From an uncultured Clostridia bacterium (GTDB taxonomy: Bacteria; Bacillota; Clostridia; Lachnospirales; Lachnospiraceae): a stretch of 32,925 nt of DNA. The translations under genes and the position numbers were made by a program. Below are positions 14,373 through 21,732 of this stretch, piece after piece (positions within the stretch are counted from its first letter, which is position 1; every line of letters begins with the position of its first letter). The stretch lies in contig CAMOUW010000011.1 of assembly GCA_946626755.1 (NCBI GenBank), forward strand, positions 1-32,925, written 5' to 3'. The notes beneath the pieces were generated by a model, which saw nothing but the letters and a program-made list of their open reading frames with translations, was not told the DNA's origin and ran no database searches.

Positions 14373-15626
14373 TTATACCATTTCTGCTTCAATCACTTCT
14401 TTTAGCGCCAGTGCCCTCTCATATTCCGGATGGTAAGACACATCATATCTTTCCGCCTTTTGCGGTTTATGTCCGCGTATAAAGAGATAGGCCTCAGACA
14501 GTTCCATGTTCTGGATAGTGTCGGTGGTACGATTTGCTTTTTGGGCGATCAGACTTATAGTAGTATTATCCTGTCCGCCAAGATAAAGCATTGTATCACA
14601 GTTATTGATTATGGTTCTTGATCTGCCGTCTTTATATATACTGTCAAGCTGACTGATACTCTGCAGGATTATGCTTACAGATATTTCTCTTGAGCGGATG
14701 ACGGATATAATATTGTCGAAATCCGGAATACGTGCGTTTGTAGCAAAATCATCCAGGATAAATCTCACCGGTACAGGCAGGCTGCAGCCTTCATGACTTT
14801 CCGCCTCCTCGAAAAGCATCTGAAGTGCCTGGGTATAAAAAATATTTACCAACTTATCCATAGAACGGTCTACGTCGCTGATATTCAGAAAAAGTGCTGT
14901 TTTCTCCCGGCCTATGGCTTTAATATCTATTTTATCTTTGTTGGTACTCATTCTTTTAGTCCCGGCAAATGAAAAAATATCCAGTGCCTGGGCGGCAAAT
15001 GTTTCAATACAGGCATTTGTTTTTTCTGCACCGAAATTTTTTTTGATAATATGATATTTTGACACGGCAAAGCTGTCCGGATTTCTTCTTTCTGCTTCGG
15101 CAAATAATTTCTCAGCATTATCTTTGTTCCAATGGGAAAATAACTTCTGGACTGAAACCAGATTTCTGTCTTCCTTCTCTACATTTTCCAAAACATATCC
15201 TATCAGGGCGGCAAGGAGAGTTCTGCCCGACTCATCCCAGTAACGGTCATTATCAGTCAGATTAGGAGCAATGCTTTTTACCAGCCTGAGGATATCCTGC
15301 TCGTTATAACTGTCAGTTGCCGGATTGTATTTTATATTATCAAGAGGGTTGAATCCGCAGGATCTCATGGTATCTTTAAAGTCCATAACCAGAACTTTAT
15401 ATCCCTTTTCTTTTAAATAGGGAGTAAATGTATCTGCCAGATCACCTTTAGTGTCTGCGATCACCATGCTTTCGTTTGCCTGAAGGATATTGGGGATTAC
15501 ATATCCTCTGGTCTTTCCGGCACCGCTGGGTCCTATAATAAGGTCGTTGTTGTTTATTTTTGTAACATGGGTGTTATTTGACTGTGTTATATCTTTTGCT
15601 AATATACGAAAAGCATCTTTATTCAT
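14373..15626 (-). CDS. TM-less VirD4/TraG-like ATPase, copy B
   Basis: A 417-aa paralogue of the ATPase at 5214-6521. The two share most residues throughout, for example NNDLIIGPSG-GKT-GYVIPNILQANES, the whole SDTDRSMDKLVN/SDVDRSMDKLVN block and PDFDNIISVIRSR. Walker A is at residues 32-39 and Walker B is VRFILDDF. As in copy A, the N-terminal membrane helices of real coupling proteins are missing. The RBS is strong (GAGGAGG, 7 nt). Two small genes precede it on the same strand with short gaps (63 bp to the nearer one) and clpP follows. This copy, unlike copy A, therefore sits in a larger operon-like block. A nucleic-acid or protein-translocating motor is likely from family knowledge; the substrate is unknown. 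Confidence 0.85.
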   Translation of the reverse strand: MNKDAFRILAKDITQSNNTHVTKINNNDLIIGPSGAGKTRGYVIPNILQANESMVIADTKGDLADTFTPYLKEKGYKVLVMDFKDTMRSCGFNPLDNIKYNPATDSYNEQDILRLVKSIAPNLTDNDRYWDESGRTLLAALIGYVLENVEKEDRNLVSVQKLFSHWNKDNAEKLFAEAERRNPDSFAVSKYHIIKKNFGAEKTNACIETFAAQALDIFSFAGTKRMSTNKDKIDIKAIGREKTALFLNISDVDRSMDKLVNIFYTQALQMLFEEAESHEGCSLPVPVRFILDDFATNARIPDFDNIISVIRSREISVSIILQSISQLDSIYKDGRSRTIINNCDTMLYLGGQDNTTISLIAQKANRTTDTIQNMELSEAYLFIRGHKPQKAERYDVSYHPEYERALALKEVIEAEMV

Positions 15627-15689
15627 AATGTCTCCTCCTCGTGCAGGATATATATTGTTATAATCTTATCTGTCTGCCTGCTGCAACCA

Positions 15690-16160
15690 TTATCTGAATG
15701 GCAGATCTCCGTAAAGATCGTCTGATATCCAAAAATCATCGGAAGCTTCCGCTCCGTGATCTGCACCGGTTTTACGAGCCGGTGAGAAACGAAAACACGG
15801 CTCCACAGGTGTTTTGGTTTTTAAACGGCTCAACATCAATATCTTCATGGGATAAATGAAGACCGACATCAATACAGGCTTAAATAATCTGTAGTTATCA
15901 TCCTTATACACTTTCAGAATGATATCTTTTATGTATGTCCATTTCTTTTTTTCTTCTTCATCATAAGACTCATATATAGTAGATATATATTTATCATAAG
16001 TTTTTGCAAAATCCTTACCCAGGTATTTTTTCGTCAGTTTTTTGAACTCGTCGAAAAACACCTCATAATGCAGCATTATGTACTCTTTGAGAACAGGATT
16101 TTTAACGCAGTTAAATTCCTGCAGCAATTCATCCATATTCTTTTTTTTATTATTTTTCAC
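15690..16160 (-). CDS. Unknown 156-aa protein upstream of VirD4-B
   Basis: I do not recognise this protein. It starts at GTG (16160) with AAGGAG 7 nt upstream. The first 110 residues are Lys/Glu-rich and probably helical (DEFKKLTKKYLGKDFAKTYDKY). A moderately hydrophobic patch (LMSVFIYPMKILML) follows and could be membrane-associated or a buried helix. The last 38 residues (RKTGADHGAEASDDFW...) differ in composition and use GC-richer codons, so the 3' end may be acquired or shifted. It lies 63 bp upstream of VirD4-B and 32 bp downstream of another small gene, so an operon is likely. Confidence 0.65.
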   Translation of the reverse strand: MKNNKKKNMDELLQEFNCVKNPVLKEYIMLHYEVFFDEFKKLTKKYLGKDFAKTYDKYISTIYESYDEEEKKKWTYIKDIILKVYKDDNYRLFKPVLMSVFIYPMKILMLSRLKTKTPVEPCFRFSPARKTGADHGAEASDDFWISDDLYGDLPFR

Positions 16161-16192
16161 TTTTTTCTCCTTTTCCTTAGCTGATCTTTTTT

Positions 16193-16513
16193 TCAGGCAG
16201 GCTTTATTCCGTGAAATAGTAATAAAAGGAAATCCCGGGGTTCTTTGAGCAGTTCACTTGAAATATCCTCTGACTCCATTACCAGCACATCGCCTATCCT
16301 CATTTTTTTGAAGTCTTCTTTAGTCGGCTTCTCTTTGCCGTTGCCCCCGGTCACATGATCATATAAGTAGTTGACAAATACATCATGATCTTTCCCCTGA
16401 TAGAACTCTTCTATGGTCAGATCATAAAAAACCCCGGTCACTTCTAAAAGATACTTGTCATCGAGTTTCGTACCGCTTAAATATTCGGTCAGTTCTTTTG
16501 CTGTTCTTTTCAT
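16193..16513 (-). CDS. Unknown 106-aa protein, first gene of the VirD4-B operon
   Basis: I do not recognise this protein. The ATG at 16513 (MKRTAKEL) is chosen because GGAGG lies 8 nt upstream; the ORF-track GTG start three codons earlier overlaps the RBS zone. It is acidic and soluble, with a predicted helix (IEEFYQGKDHDVFVNYLYDHV) and a beta-like motif (MRIGDVLVMES). It ends in a hydrophobic LLLLFHGIKPA. A divergent promoter region separates it from the two large unknown genes at 16805 and 18018. It is the first gene of the operon that also holds the 156-aa gene and VirD4-B. Confidence 0.65.
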   Translation of the reverse strand: MKRTAKELTEYLSGTKLDDKYLLEVTGVFYDLTIEEFYQGKDHDVFVNYLYDHVTGGNGKEKPTKEDFKKMRIGDVLVMESEDISSELLKEPRDFLLLLFHGIKPA

Positions 16514-16569
16514 TATCACCACCTCCGTTTCTTGATGTTTGCCCCGATCCGTCTCACGGGTATGATAAC

Positions 16570-16598
16570 AGTATAGTCATCTTCCGTAAGCCGGTAAA
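16570..16598 (-). promoter_or_regulatory. Promoter of the VirD4-B operon
   Basis: On the minus strand TTTACC (16598-16593) and TATACT (16575-16570) are 17 bp apart. The leader to the ATG at 16513 is about 50 nt. Confidence 0.5.
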
Positions 16599-16635
16599 TC
16601 TCTTTTTTGTTTTCTTCGCATATTTTACGAACTAT

Positions 16636-16664
16636 TTGACTTTTTATATGTTATCAACTAAAAT
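16636..16664 (+). promoter_or_regulatory. Promoter of the 403/416-aa gene pair
   Basis: TTGACT (16636-16641), 17 bp, TAAAAT (16659-16664). The leader is about 130 nt and holds a small GTGAT/ATCAC hairpin. The -35 box is only 37 bp from that of the divergent promoter, so both operons could share one regulator. Confidence 0.6.
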
Positions 16665-16804
16665 AACCTTAAGAAAAAAAATTTTCACTATCAGTGTAAA
16701 TGAGGATCATTTCACATAAACCATTCCCAAAAGTGATACTAATCACCGGTCCGTGGAATCCCTAGTCAACTGGTCAATCAGTATATACAGGAAAGGAAGA
16801 AATA

Positions 16805-18016
16805 ATGTATACCGGAAAAAAGGAAGAACAAAAAAGAAAAGAAGATTTTTACCGTGACAAATTTGATGAGGAACTGGTAAAACTCCGCCGGCTTATATTC
16901 GGTCACGGTATATCGATAAAAAAATACATCACTACTGATAAAGGCAATTACAGCGAAACGAAAACCAGAAAATTTATCGAAGAACTTATGGGATATATCA
17001 GGGAATACAGATTTGAGGAAGACAACAAACTATCTGTATTGAGCACAAAAGGAGTTATAGATTTATTCAGTAACGTTGATAAAGAAAAAACAAAAGAATT
17101 AATAAAAAAATACGAAACACAAAAAAAGGAATATATAGAGACCTCAAAGAAAACATATAAGCAGGAGGATATTTTTTTTACAAATCTGCTTTACTGCACG
17201 ATCCGCATAGCCCTTATTGAAAATCCCGGAAATCCTGTGTTGGGTGACATTTCCGATGCGCTGAAAACTCTGGAAGATGTGTATAATGACACTTTCTATT
17301 TAGATTATGATCATTACGGATTTATCGATCATGATTTCTCAGAGTCTCTAGTGTCTTTTCATAGCGGATTTTATGAAGATATCATTTCAGCTATACTGAA
17401 CTTTTGCACATTTCAAGATAATCTGTTTGACAAAATAAATGCCTATTATTTCATTCTGACAAACGGACATATTCCTTTGAAGACAGATATTTCAAAATAC
17501 GAAAAGACAGACACTGAGCATTTTAAATTACTGAAAGAGAGAATCCCTTATTTAGAGGATGAAGAAAAGGCATTTAAGGAATTACAGAAACAATTTCCGA
17601 AAAAAAAGAATAATCTCGATCTTGATTGGGAAGAGGTTTTGGAAGATGATGAATATCCGCACCATGTTATCATTGATGATGATCTTTACGAGGAACCACC
17701 CTGGCCGGCAGATGCACTTTTAAAAATACAAAAAAGCTTTAAAGATTCTGATCTGTTTATTAAATCTTGCGAACTTTTCCGCTTTTATCTGAACGCACAG
17801 AAAACTAAGGATTTCAGAAAGCACCACAGCGATGACATTTCTCTTCAACAAAAATACGGATATGAGGATATGTATAAAAAAACAGATTACGCTATTGAAC
17901 GGTTTATTTCAGAACATGATCTTAATATCCTTTCAGACAGCGATAAATGTGTCTACATTTACACCCTTCTTAAACAGGCCGAAGATATAATCAACGAAAA
18001 GATAGGAGGGGAATAA
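16805..18016 (+). CDS. Unknown 403-aa helical protein
   Basis: I do not recognise this protein. It is very rich in Lys, Glu, Asp and aromatic residues and looks mostly alpha-helical. The N-terminus is charged (TGKKEEQKRKEDFYRDKFDEEL). An acidic stretch near 275-300 (EEVLEDDEYPH, IDDDLYEEPPW) separates two helical halves. There is no signal peptide, TM segment or known catalytic motif. AGGAAAGGAAG lies upstream of the ATG. The stop is one base from the start of the next gene, so the two are an operon and probably translationally coupled. The position opposite the VirD4-B operon, over back-to-back promoters, suggests a shared system. Confidence 0.7.
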   Translation: MYTGKKEEQKRKEDFYRDKFDEELVKLRRLIFGHGISIKKYITTDKGNYSETKTRKFIEELMGYIREYRFEEDNKLSVLSTKGVIDLFSNVDKEKTKELIKKYETQKKEYIETSKKTYKQEDIFFTNLLYCTIRIALIENPGNPVLGDISDALKTLEDVYNDTFYLDYDHYGFIDHDFSESLVSFHSGFYEDIISAILNFCTFQDNLFDKINAYYFILTNGHIPLKTDISKYEKTDTEHFKLLKERIPYLEDEEKAFKELQKQFPKKKNNLDLDWEEVLEDDEYPHHVIIDDDLYEEPPWPADALLKIQKSFKDSDLFIKSCELFRFYLNAQKTKDFRKHHSDDISLQQKYGYEDMYKKTDYAIERFISEHDLNILSDSDKCVYIYTLLKQAEDIINEKIGGE

Positions 18017-18017
18017 T

Positions 18018-19268
18018 ATGGGAGCATTTGAACCCGGGCGCGCCGTATCCGGCATACGGAACGATTACCTGGAAAAACTGGAAAGATCAGAAATATATGA
18101 AGAATTCAGATCTGAAATACCGAAATTTGATCATTCTAAAAACAGATATCCGGTAGACGATAAAAAAACCAAGTTTTTTTACAAAAAGCTTATGCAGCGT
18201 GTGAATGTTTTTTTCGAACTTCCGGAAAAAGAAAAGCAAAAAGGTTTATTGGATTTTTTAGTTTTTTTACTGGAAAATCTCAAAAAAAATAATAAGCTTT
18301 ATAAAGTGGCTGTAAAATATACCGGACCAAATAAAAAAACGATCACACCACGAGCATCAAAAGAATTAGAAGAAGAACTTGAAAATATCACTGATATCAT
18401 ATTGGGACAATTAAAACCGGAATATTCTCTCCGGCGCCGGAAAGGATGTATATCATCTCTTAGCGGTCTGCTCCCTCTTGTGTTAAAGGCTCTGAAAGGG
18501 GAAAAAGACGCCGGTTATAATCTCCCGACAAAAACTCAGGTCATGAAAAATGTATCATTACTGGATGATGATCTTCCCGTGATAGTGACAGATCTTATAG
18601 CCGAAGTTGCTGTTCATCACAAAGTTAAGGAATATTTTTATAACACTTCAGCAAGCACCGCAAAGGGAAACAAAAAAGTATCGCGCAACAAAACTATATC
18701 CCGTTTAGAAGCTTTTGCAATGGATAACAATTTCAACGAAACTTATGATCATGTGGCGTTTGCAGATAAACACAGTATATACGAAATATACAGGGAGCTG
18801 CTCAAAAAAGAAGAACAGGTATCCAAAGACTTTTTCTTACCTGTAGCCTCTGACTGTTTTGGAAATATCATAGTGATCTCGGAACGTAACGCTCTTATTT
18901 CTTTATTTCCGGAAAAACGTATTAAAACAAAAGATTTTAAGCTATGGTTTGCTATACTGTCCCCCCGGTATAAAAAAACACAAAATAATTCAAGGATCAA
19001 CTATACATGTGCGGATGTTTATAATAATTATGAATATGCTTTGTATGAACTCGGTCTGATGACATCTCGTTTCCCTGACAGTCCGATCATCCCCGGAAAC
19101 CGGTTCTATACAGGCATCATGAATAAATATCGTAAAATGGCGGATCTTCGTGATGCCATTGACAGTAAAAAGTTTCTTGATGATTGTAAGAAGTACGAAA
19201 AGGAATTATCTAAAGAAATGGACTCAAAAGATAATAAACACAGACATACCGGTCCCGGCTCTTTGTAA
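18018..19268 (+). CDS. Unknown 416-aa protein paired with the 403-aa gene
   Basis: I do not recognise this protein. AGGAGGGG 6 nt upstream supports the ATG. It is basic and mainly helical, with a positively charged SLRRRKG near residue 140 and a KKVSRNKTISR patch near 225 that could contact nucleic acid. The C-terminal half has a beta-like core (FLPVASDCFGNIIVISERNALISLF) followed by FKLWFAILSPRYKK and CADVYNNYEYALYELGLM helices. No Walker, nuclease or HTH motif is clear. The intimate spacing with the 403-aa gene suggests partner proteins. The 3' flank has an 8-bp inverted repeat, but no proper U-tailed terminator. Confidence 0.7.
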   Translation: MGAFEPGRAVSGIRNDYLEKLERSEIYEEFRSEIPKFDHSKNRYPVDDKKTKFFYKKLMQRVNVFFELPEKEKQKGLLDFLVFLLENLKKNNKLYKVAVKYTGPNKKTITPRASKELEEELENITDIILGQLKPEYSLRRRKGCISSLSGLLPLVLKALKGEKDAGYNLPTKTQVMKNVSLLDDDLPVIVTDLIAEVAVHHKVKEYFYNTSASTAKGNKKVSRNKTISRLEAFAMDNNFNETYDHVAFADKHSIYEIYRELLKKEEQVSKDFFLPVASDCFGNIIVISERNALISLFPEKRIKTKDFKLWFAILSPRYKKTQNNSRINYTCADVYNNYEYALYELGLMTSRFPDSPIIPGNRFYTGIMNKYRKMADLRDAIDSKKFLDDCKKYEKELSKEMDSKDNKHRHTGPGSL

Positions 19269-19303
19269 AAAGACAAGTTTATGATAATATGATATAATAT
19301 GTC

Positions 19304-19356
19304 ACCGGGTTCCGTTTTTGAATTTTTTTATTTTAGAAAAAATGATATAACCCGGT
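19304..19356. other. Inverted repeat ACCGGGTT/AACCCGGT in the spacer
   Basis: Perfect 8-bp arms (19304-19311 and 19349-19356) are separated by 37 AT-rich bases with long T and A runs. It may be a terminator variant for the 416-aa gene or a regulatory element for the small membrane protein downstream. The spacing is too wide for a standard intrinsic terminator. Confidence 0.4.
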
Positions 19357-19424
19357 CAAGGCCATAACATCATTATAAAAACGGTTCCAAAAGAACAATT
19401 GCAATATAATCAAAGGAATTGATC

Positions 19425-19652
19425 ATGAAAATAAGACAGATACTTGCAATAATTGGTCTTTGCGCCTGGGGCGCACTTATAGTTGCCACTCTTGTGGTGG
19501 CATTTACCGTGGATGATAATACACGCGGTCTGTTTAACGGACTTATCGCTGCTGATATTATAGTCCCGGTTCTTATCTGGATTATGCTCTGGATAGTACG
19601 ATCTGTTATGAAAAAGAGACAGGAACGCGAGGACTATGAGAGCAAAGAATGA
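19425..19652 (+). CDS. Small two-helix membrane protein
   Basis: A 75-aa protein. The ATG at 19425 is chosen because AAAGGA lies about 8 nt upstream; the ORF track began at a TTG two codons earlier. Two hydrophobic helices are clear: about residues 6-26 (LAIIGLCAWGALIVATLVVAF) and 40-60 (AADIIVPVLIWIMLWIVRSV). A short hydrophilic loop (DDNTRG) lies between them, and the tail is basic then acidic (KKRQEREDYESKE). Both termini should face the cytosol. The function is unknown. A strong terminator follows, so it ends the island. Confidence 0.75.
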   Translation: MKIRQILAIIGLCAWGALIVATLVVAFTVDDNTRGLFNGLIAADIIVPVLIWIMLWIVRSVMKKRQEREDYESKE

Positions 19653-19664
19653 ATATAATATATG

Positions 19665-19728
19665 AAAACACCGGTTATCTATCTGCTCCCTGCTGCCGGG
19701 GACAGTTCATAACCGGTGTTTTTTTATT
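19665..19728 (+). terminator. Intrinsic terminator after the small membrane protein
   Basis: Arms AACACCGGTTAT and ATAACCGGTGTT pair perfectly, followed by TTTTTTT. Confidence 0.85.
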
Positions 19729-19763
19729 ATATTAACTTCAGGTTTAAGATGTCTCATATTATA

Positions 19764-19901
19764 CGGTCAAAATGCACAATATTTCAGGGACGCTTTCGCT
19801 CCGGCCCGTTTGCCTGCGTTACATAAGGCGGCACAATACGCCGCCTAAGTAACGGGCAACGGGCAAGCCCTGAAATTATTTGTGCATTCCGACCGTTTTT
19901 T
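19764..19901. repeat. Long imperfect inverted repeat, MITE-like or structured RNA
   Basis: The ends CGGTC-AATGCACAA and TTGTGCATT-GACCG are inverted, followed inward by TTTCAGGG/CCCTGAAA, GCCCGTTTGCC/GGGCAACGGGC, GTTAC/GTAAC and GGCGGC/GCCGCC. Almost the whole 132 bp can fold on itself, and TTTTTT follows on the plus strand. There is no ORF inside. It could be a non-autonomous mobile element, a dispersed repeat or a hairpin terminator for converging genes. Confidence 0.6.
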
Positions 19902-19932
19902 AAATAGTATTTAAAAGTACAGGTATTATATA

Positions 19933-21024
19933 TCAAAGAATCTTGTAACTTACGGTTCTTAAGCCCCATGCATTACAGTTGTCTGCACCAAAGGCTTTAA
20001 ATACACCGGGCTGAAGATCCAGGACACGGGAGCCGTTGCCCATGCCGCCACAGTCATTTATAACTGCAGTAACTGTCTTTCCGCCGTAGGAAATAAGCAC
20101 CTTGTGTCCGTACAGGTCGCTCCTGCCCCATGCCATAGGGATGGCAACGCCCATAGATGACTCGGTAACTGCCTCGCCTGTAGCAGAAACGAAGTTGCTC
20201 TGTATCTGGTCATCTCCATATCCGCCGTAAGCTGAAGCTACACCTGTAGACCAGCCTGTAGTATCCACATTGTATGAAACTACTGCCGCTGCAGCAGCCT
20301 GCTCAGCAGCTATACGCTCTTCTTCCGCTTTCTTTTCAGCTGCTATACGGGCTTCTTCTTCTTTTCTCTTACGCTCTTCTTCAGCCTTCTTTTCAGCTGC
20401 GATACGCTCTTCTTCTATCTTGGCGTCTGTCTTGCCCTCTGAAAGCTTGTAATCTACTTTTACATCCTCTTCTTTAATGAAATAGGACTCATCATTTTTC
20501 TGAATGGTTATGTACTCACCCACGTCAGAAACCTTATATTTTTCACCCTGCTTTACGGTGTCTTCGGGAACCTCTGCATTAGTCTTGTAGACCTGTGCAT
20601 CATTTTTCACCTCAGCCTCTACCTCGTTGCTGAAGATAACTGCCTTTGCTTCTTCTCCGAGGCACAGGTTCTTCGTCTCTACCCATCCTGTAAGATCGCC
20701 GGACTTTATCTGTGTCCAGCCGTCTTCACTGGATACAACCTCTGCAATGTTCTTTTCAAACATCTTTCCTGAAGTCTTATCCGAACCCTTTTCCTGATAA
20801 ACCGTAAGCTCTGAGATAGCGATAGCTTTGTTGGTGCCTTTTTCTTCTGCCTTGGCAGCCTTTATACCCTCGCTGTACTCAACCTTTATATCCGTGACAA
20901 CATTATCTGCCACAATAGTATCATTGATCTCTCCGAATTTTTCCGCACCCGCTACAGGTACTGCCGCGCTAATACCTAAGAATATACTCAGGGCTGTTAT
21001 GGCAGCCTTTTTGGTGGTATGCAT
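19933..21024 (-). CDS. Secreted SH3b/coiled-coil/RlpA-like (double-psi barrel) wall protein
   Basis: A 363-aa secreted protein from the ATG at 21024; the ORF-track ATG four codons earlier directly abuts AAAGG. A signal peptide precedes an SH3-like region (AISELTVYQEKGSDKTSGKM ... DGWTQIKSGDLTGWVETKNL). A second SH3-like stretch follows (AQVYKTNAEVPEDTVKQGEKYKV). A charged coiled coil of EERIAAEKKAEEER repeats leads to a C-terminal RlpA/3D-type barrel: AYGG, ATGE, AIPMAWG, VINDCGGMGNGSRVLDLQPGVFKAFG. Such proteins bind or cleave peptidoglycan; the Asp in INDCGG and in VLDL are the conserved acids. The promoter has WalR-like boxes, which fits a cell-wall hydrolase regulated by WalRK. Confidence 0.8.
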   Translation of the reverse strand: MHTTKKAAITALSIFLGISAAVPVAGAEKFGEINDTIVADNVVTDIKVEYSEGIKAAKAEEKGTNKAIAISELTVYQEKGSDKTSGKMFEKNIAEVVSSEDGWTQIKSGDLTGWVETKNLCLGEEAKAVIFSNEVEAEVKNDAQVYKTNAEVPEDTVKQGEKYKVSDVGEYITIQKNDESYFIKEEDVKVDYKLSEGKTDAKIEEERIAAEKKAEEERKRKEEEARIAAEKKAEEERIAAEQAAAAAVVSYNVDTTGWSTGVASAYGGYGDDQIQSNFVSATGEAVTESSMGVAIPMAWGRSDLYGHKVLISYGGKTVTAVINDCGGMGNGSRVLDLQPGVFKAFGADNCNAWGLRTVSYKIL

Positions 21025-21052
21025 AATAAAAATCATCCTTTCGTGTGTAAAT

Positions 21053-21122
21053 ATTATATATCTGTTAAAACCGATATGTAAATGTTACAGATATGTTACG
21101 AAGTGATTATATATTGATTACA
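21053..21122 (-). promoter_or_regulatory. Promoter of the wall protein gene with two WalR-like boxes
   Basis: On the minus strand TTTACA (21082-21077) and TATAAT (21058-21053) are 18 bp apart. Just upstream lie CGTAAC-N5-TGTAAC (21100-21084) and TGTAAT-N5-TATAAT (21122-21106). Each differs by one base from the WalR (YycF) consensus TGTWAH-N5-TGTWAH, and the two start 22 bp apart. Confidence 0.45.
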
Positions 21123-21194
21123 TGCATTTGTAAAGTCTGTTTGTGTTTGATTTGTGTATATGAAATGAAGTTTCTATAAAAATACGTCACAAAA

Positions 21195-21222
21195 TAAAAA
21201 AAGCTGATGATCAGCTTTTTGA
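21195..21222 (-). terminator. Intrinsic terminator of the pan operon
   Basis: Minus strand AAAAAGCTGA-TCAT-TCAGCTTTTTTTATTTT: a near-perfect stem with a long T run, about 45 bp after the panD stop. Confidence 0.85.
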
Positions 21223-21262
21223 ATAACCGGCATTTCTTATCTTTCAGGAAATAAATGCCGTA

Positions 21263-21649
21263 TCAGTGTTTAAGTTCGCCGTGTTTCTCATAATGAGTTA
21301 TCCGGGAGATTTTGTTTTCTCCGTCTACAAACACCACCTTAGGTCTTATCTCAGCAGCCTCCTCCGGCGTCATATCAGCATATGCCATGATGATCACCGG
21401 ATCTCCTGTCTGACCTGAGCGGGCTGCCGCACCGTTCAGGCATATAACACCGCTTCCCGGCTCACCGGCAATAACGTATGTCTCTATCCTGCTGCCACTG
21501 TTCACATTTACAATATGTACCTGCTCATATTCGAAAAGCTCGGCTGCCTCCATAAGTTCCCTGTCTATGGTTATACTGCCCACATAATTTAACTCAGCCT
21601 GTGTTATAGTCGCTCTGTGGATCTTACTCTTTAACATTGATAAGTGCAC
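21263..21649 (-). CDS. panD: Aspartate 1-decarboxylase
   Basis: A 128-aa enzyme that decarboxylates L-aspartate to beta-alanine, the amine substrate of pantothenate synthetase. It is made as a proenzyme cleaved at Gly24-Ser25 in YVGSITID, where Ser25 becomes the catalytic pyruvoyl group. The family core ([56 protein letters not shown]) is complete. The GTG start at 21649 is supported by GGAGG about 10 nt upstream and places the cleavage Ser at residue 25, as in E. coli. It is the last gene of panB-panC-panD, 83 bp after panC. Confidence 0.97.
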   Translation of the reverse strand: MHLSMLKSKIHRATITQAELNYVGSITIDRELMEAAELFEYEQVHIVNVNSGSRIETYVIAGEPGSGVICLNGAAARSGQTGDPVIIMAYADMTPEEAAEIRPKVVFVDGENKISRITHYEKHGELKH

Positions 21650-21732
21650 TTTACCGTTGCCTCCTTAATATAAAAAAAATGAAATCATTTTCAAAAACCT
21701 CTTTTGCCTGTTTTTATCACGCTTATACCAAA

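Noticed and set aside
4312-15626. Integrative conjugative element
   Set aside because: The VirD4-like genes are suggestive, but no relaxase, VirB4, integrase, att sites or oriT were seen.
19653-19932. tRNA or riboswitch in the spacer
   Set aside because: The fold is a single long hairpin with no cloverleaf or known riboswitch features.
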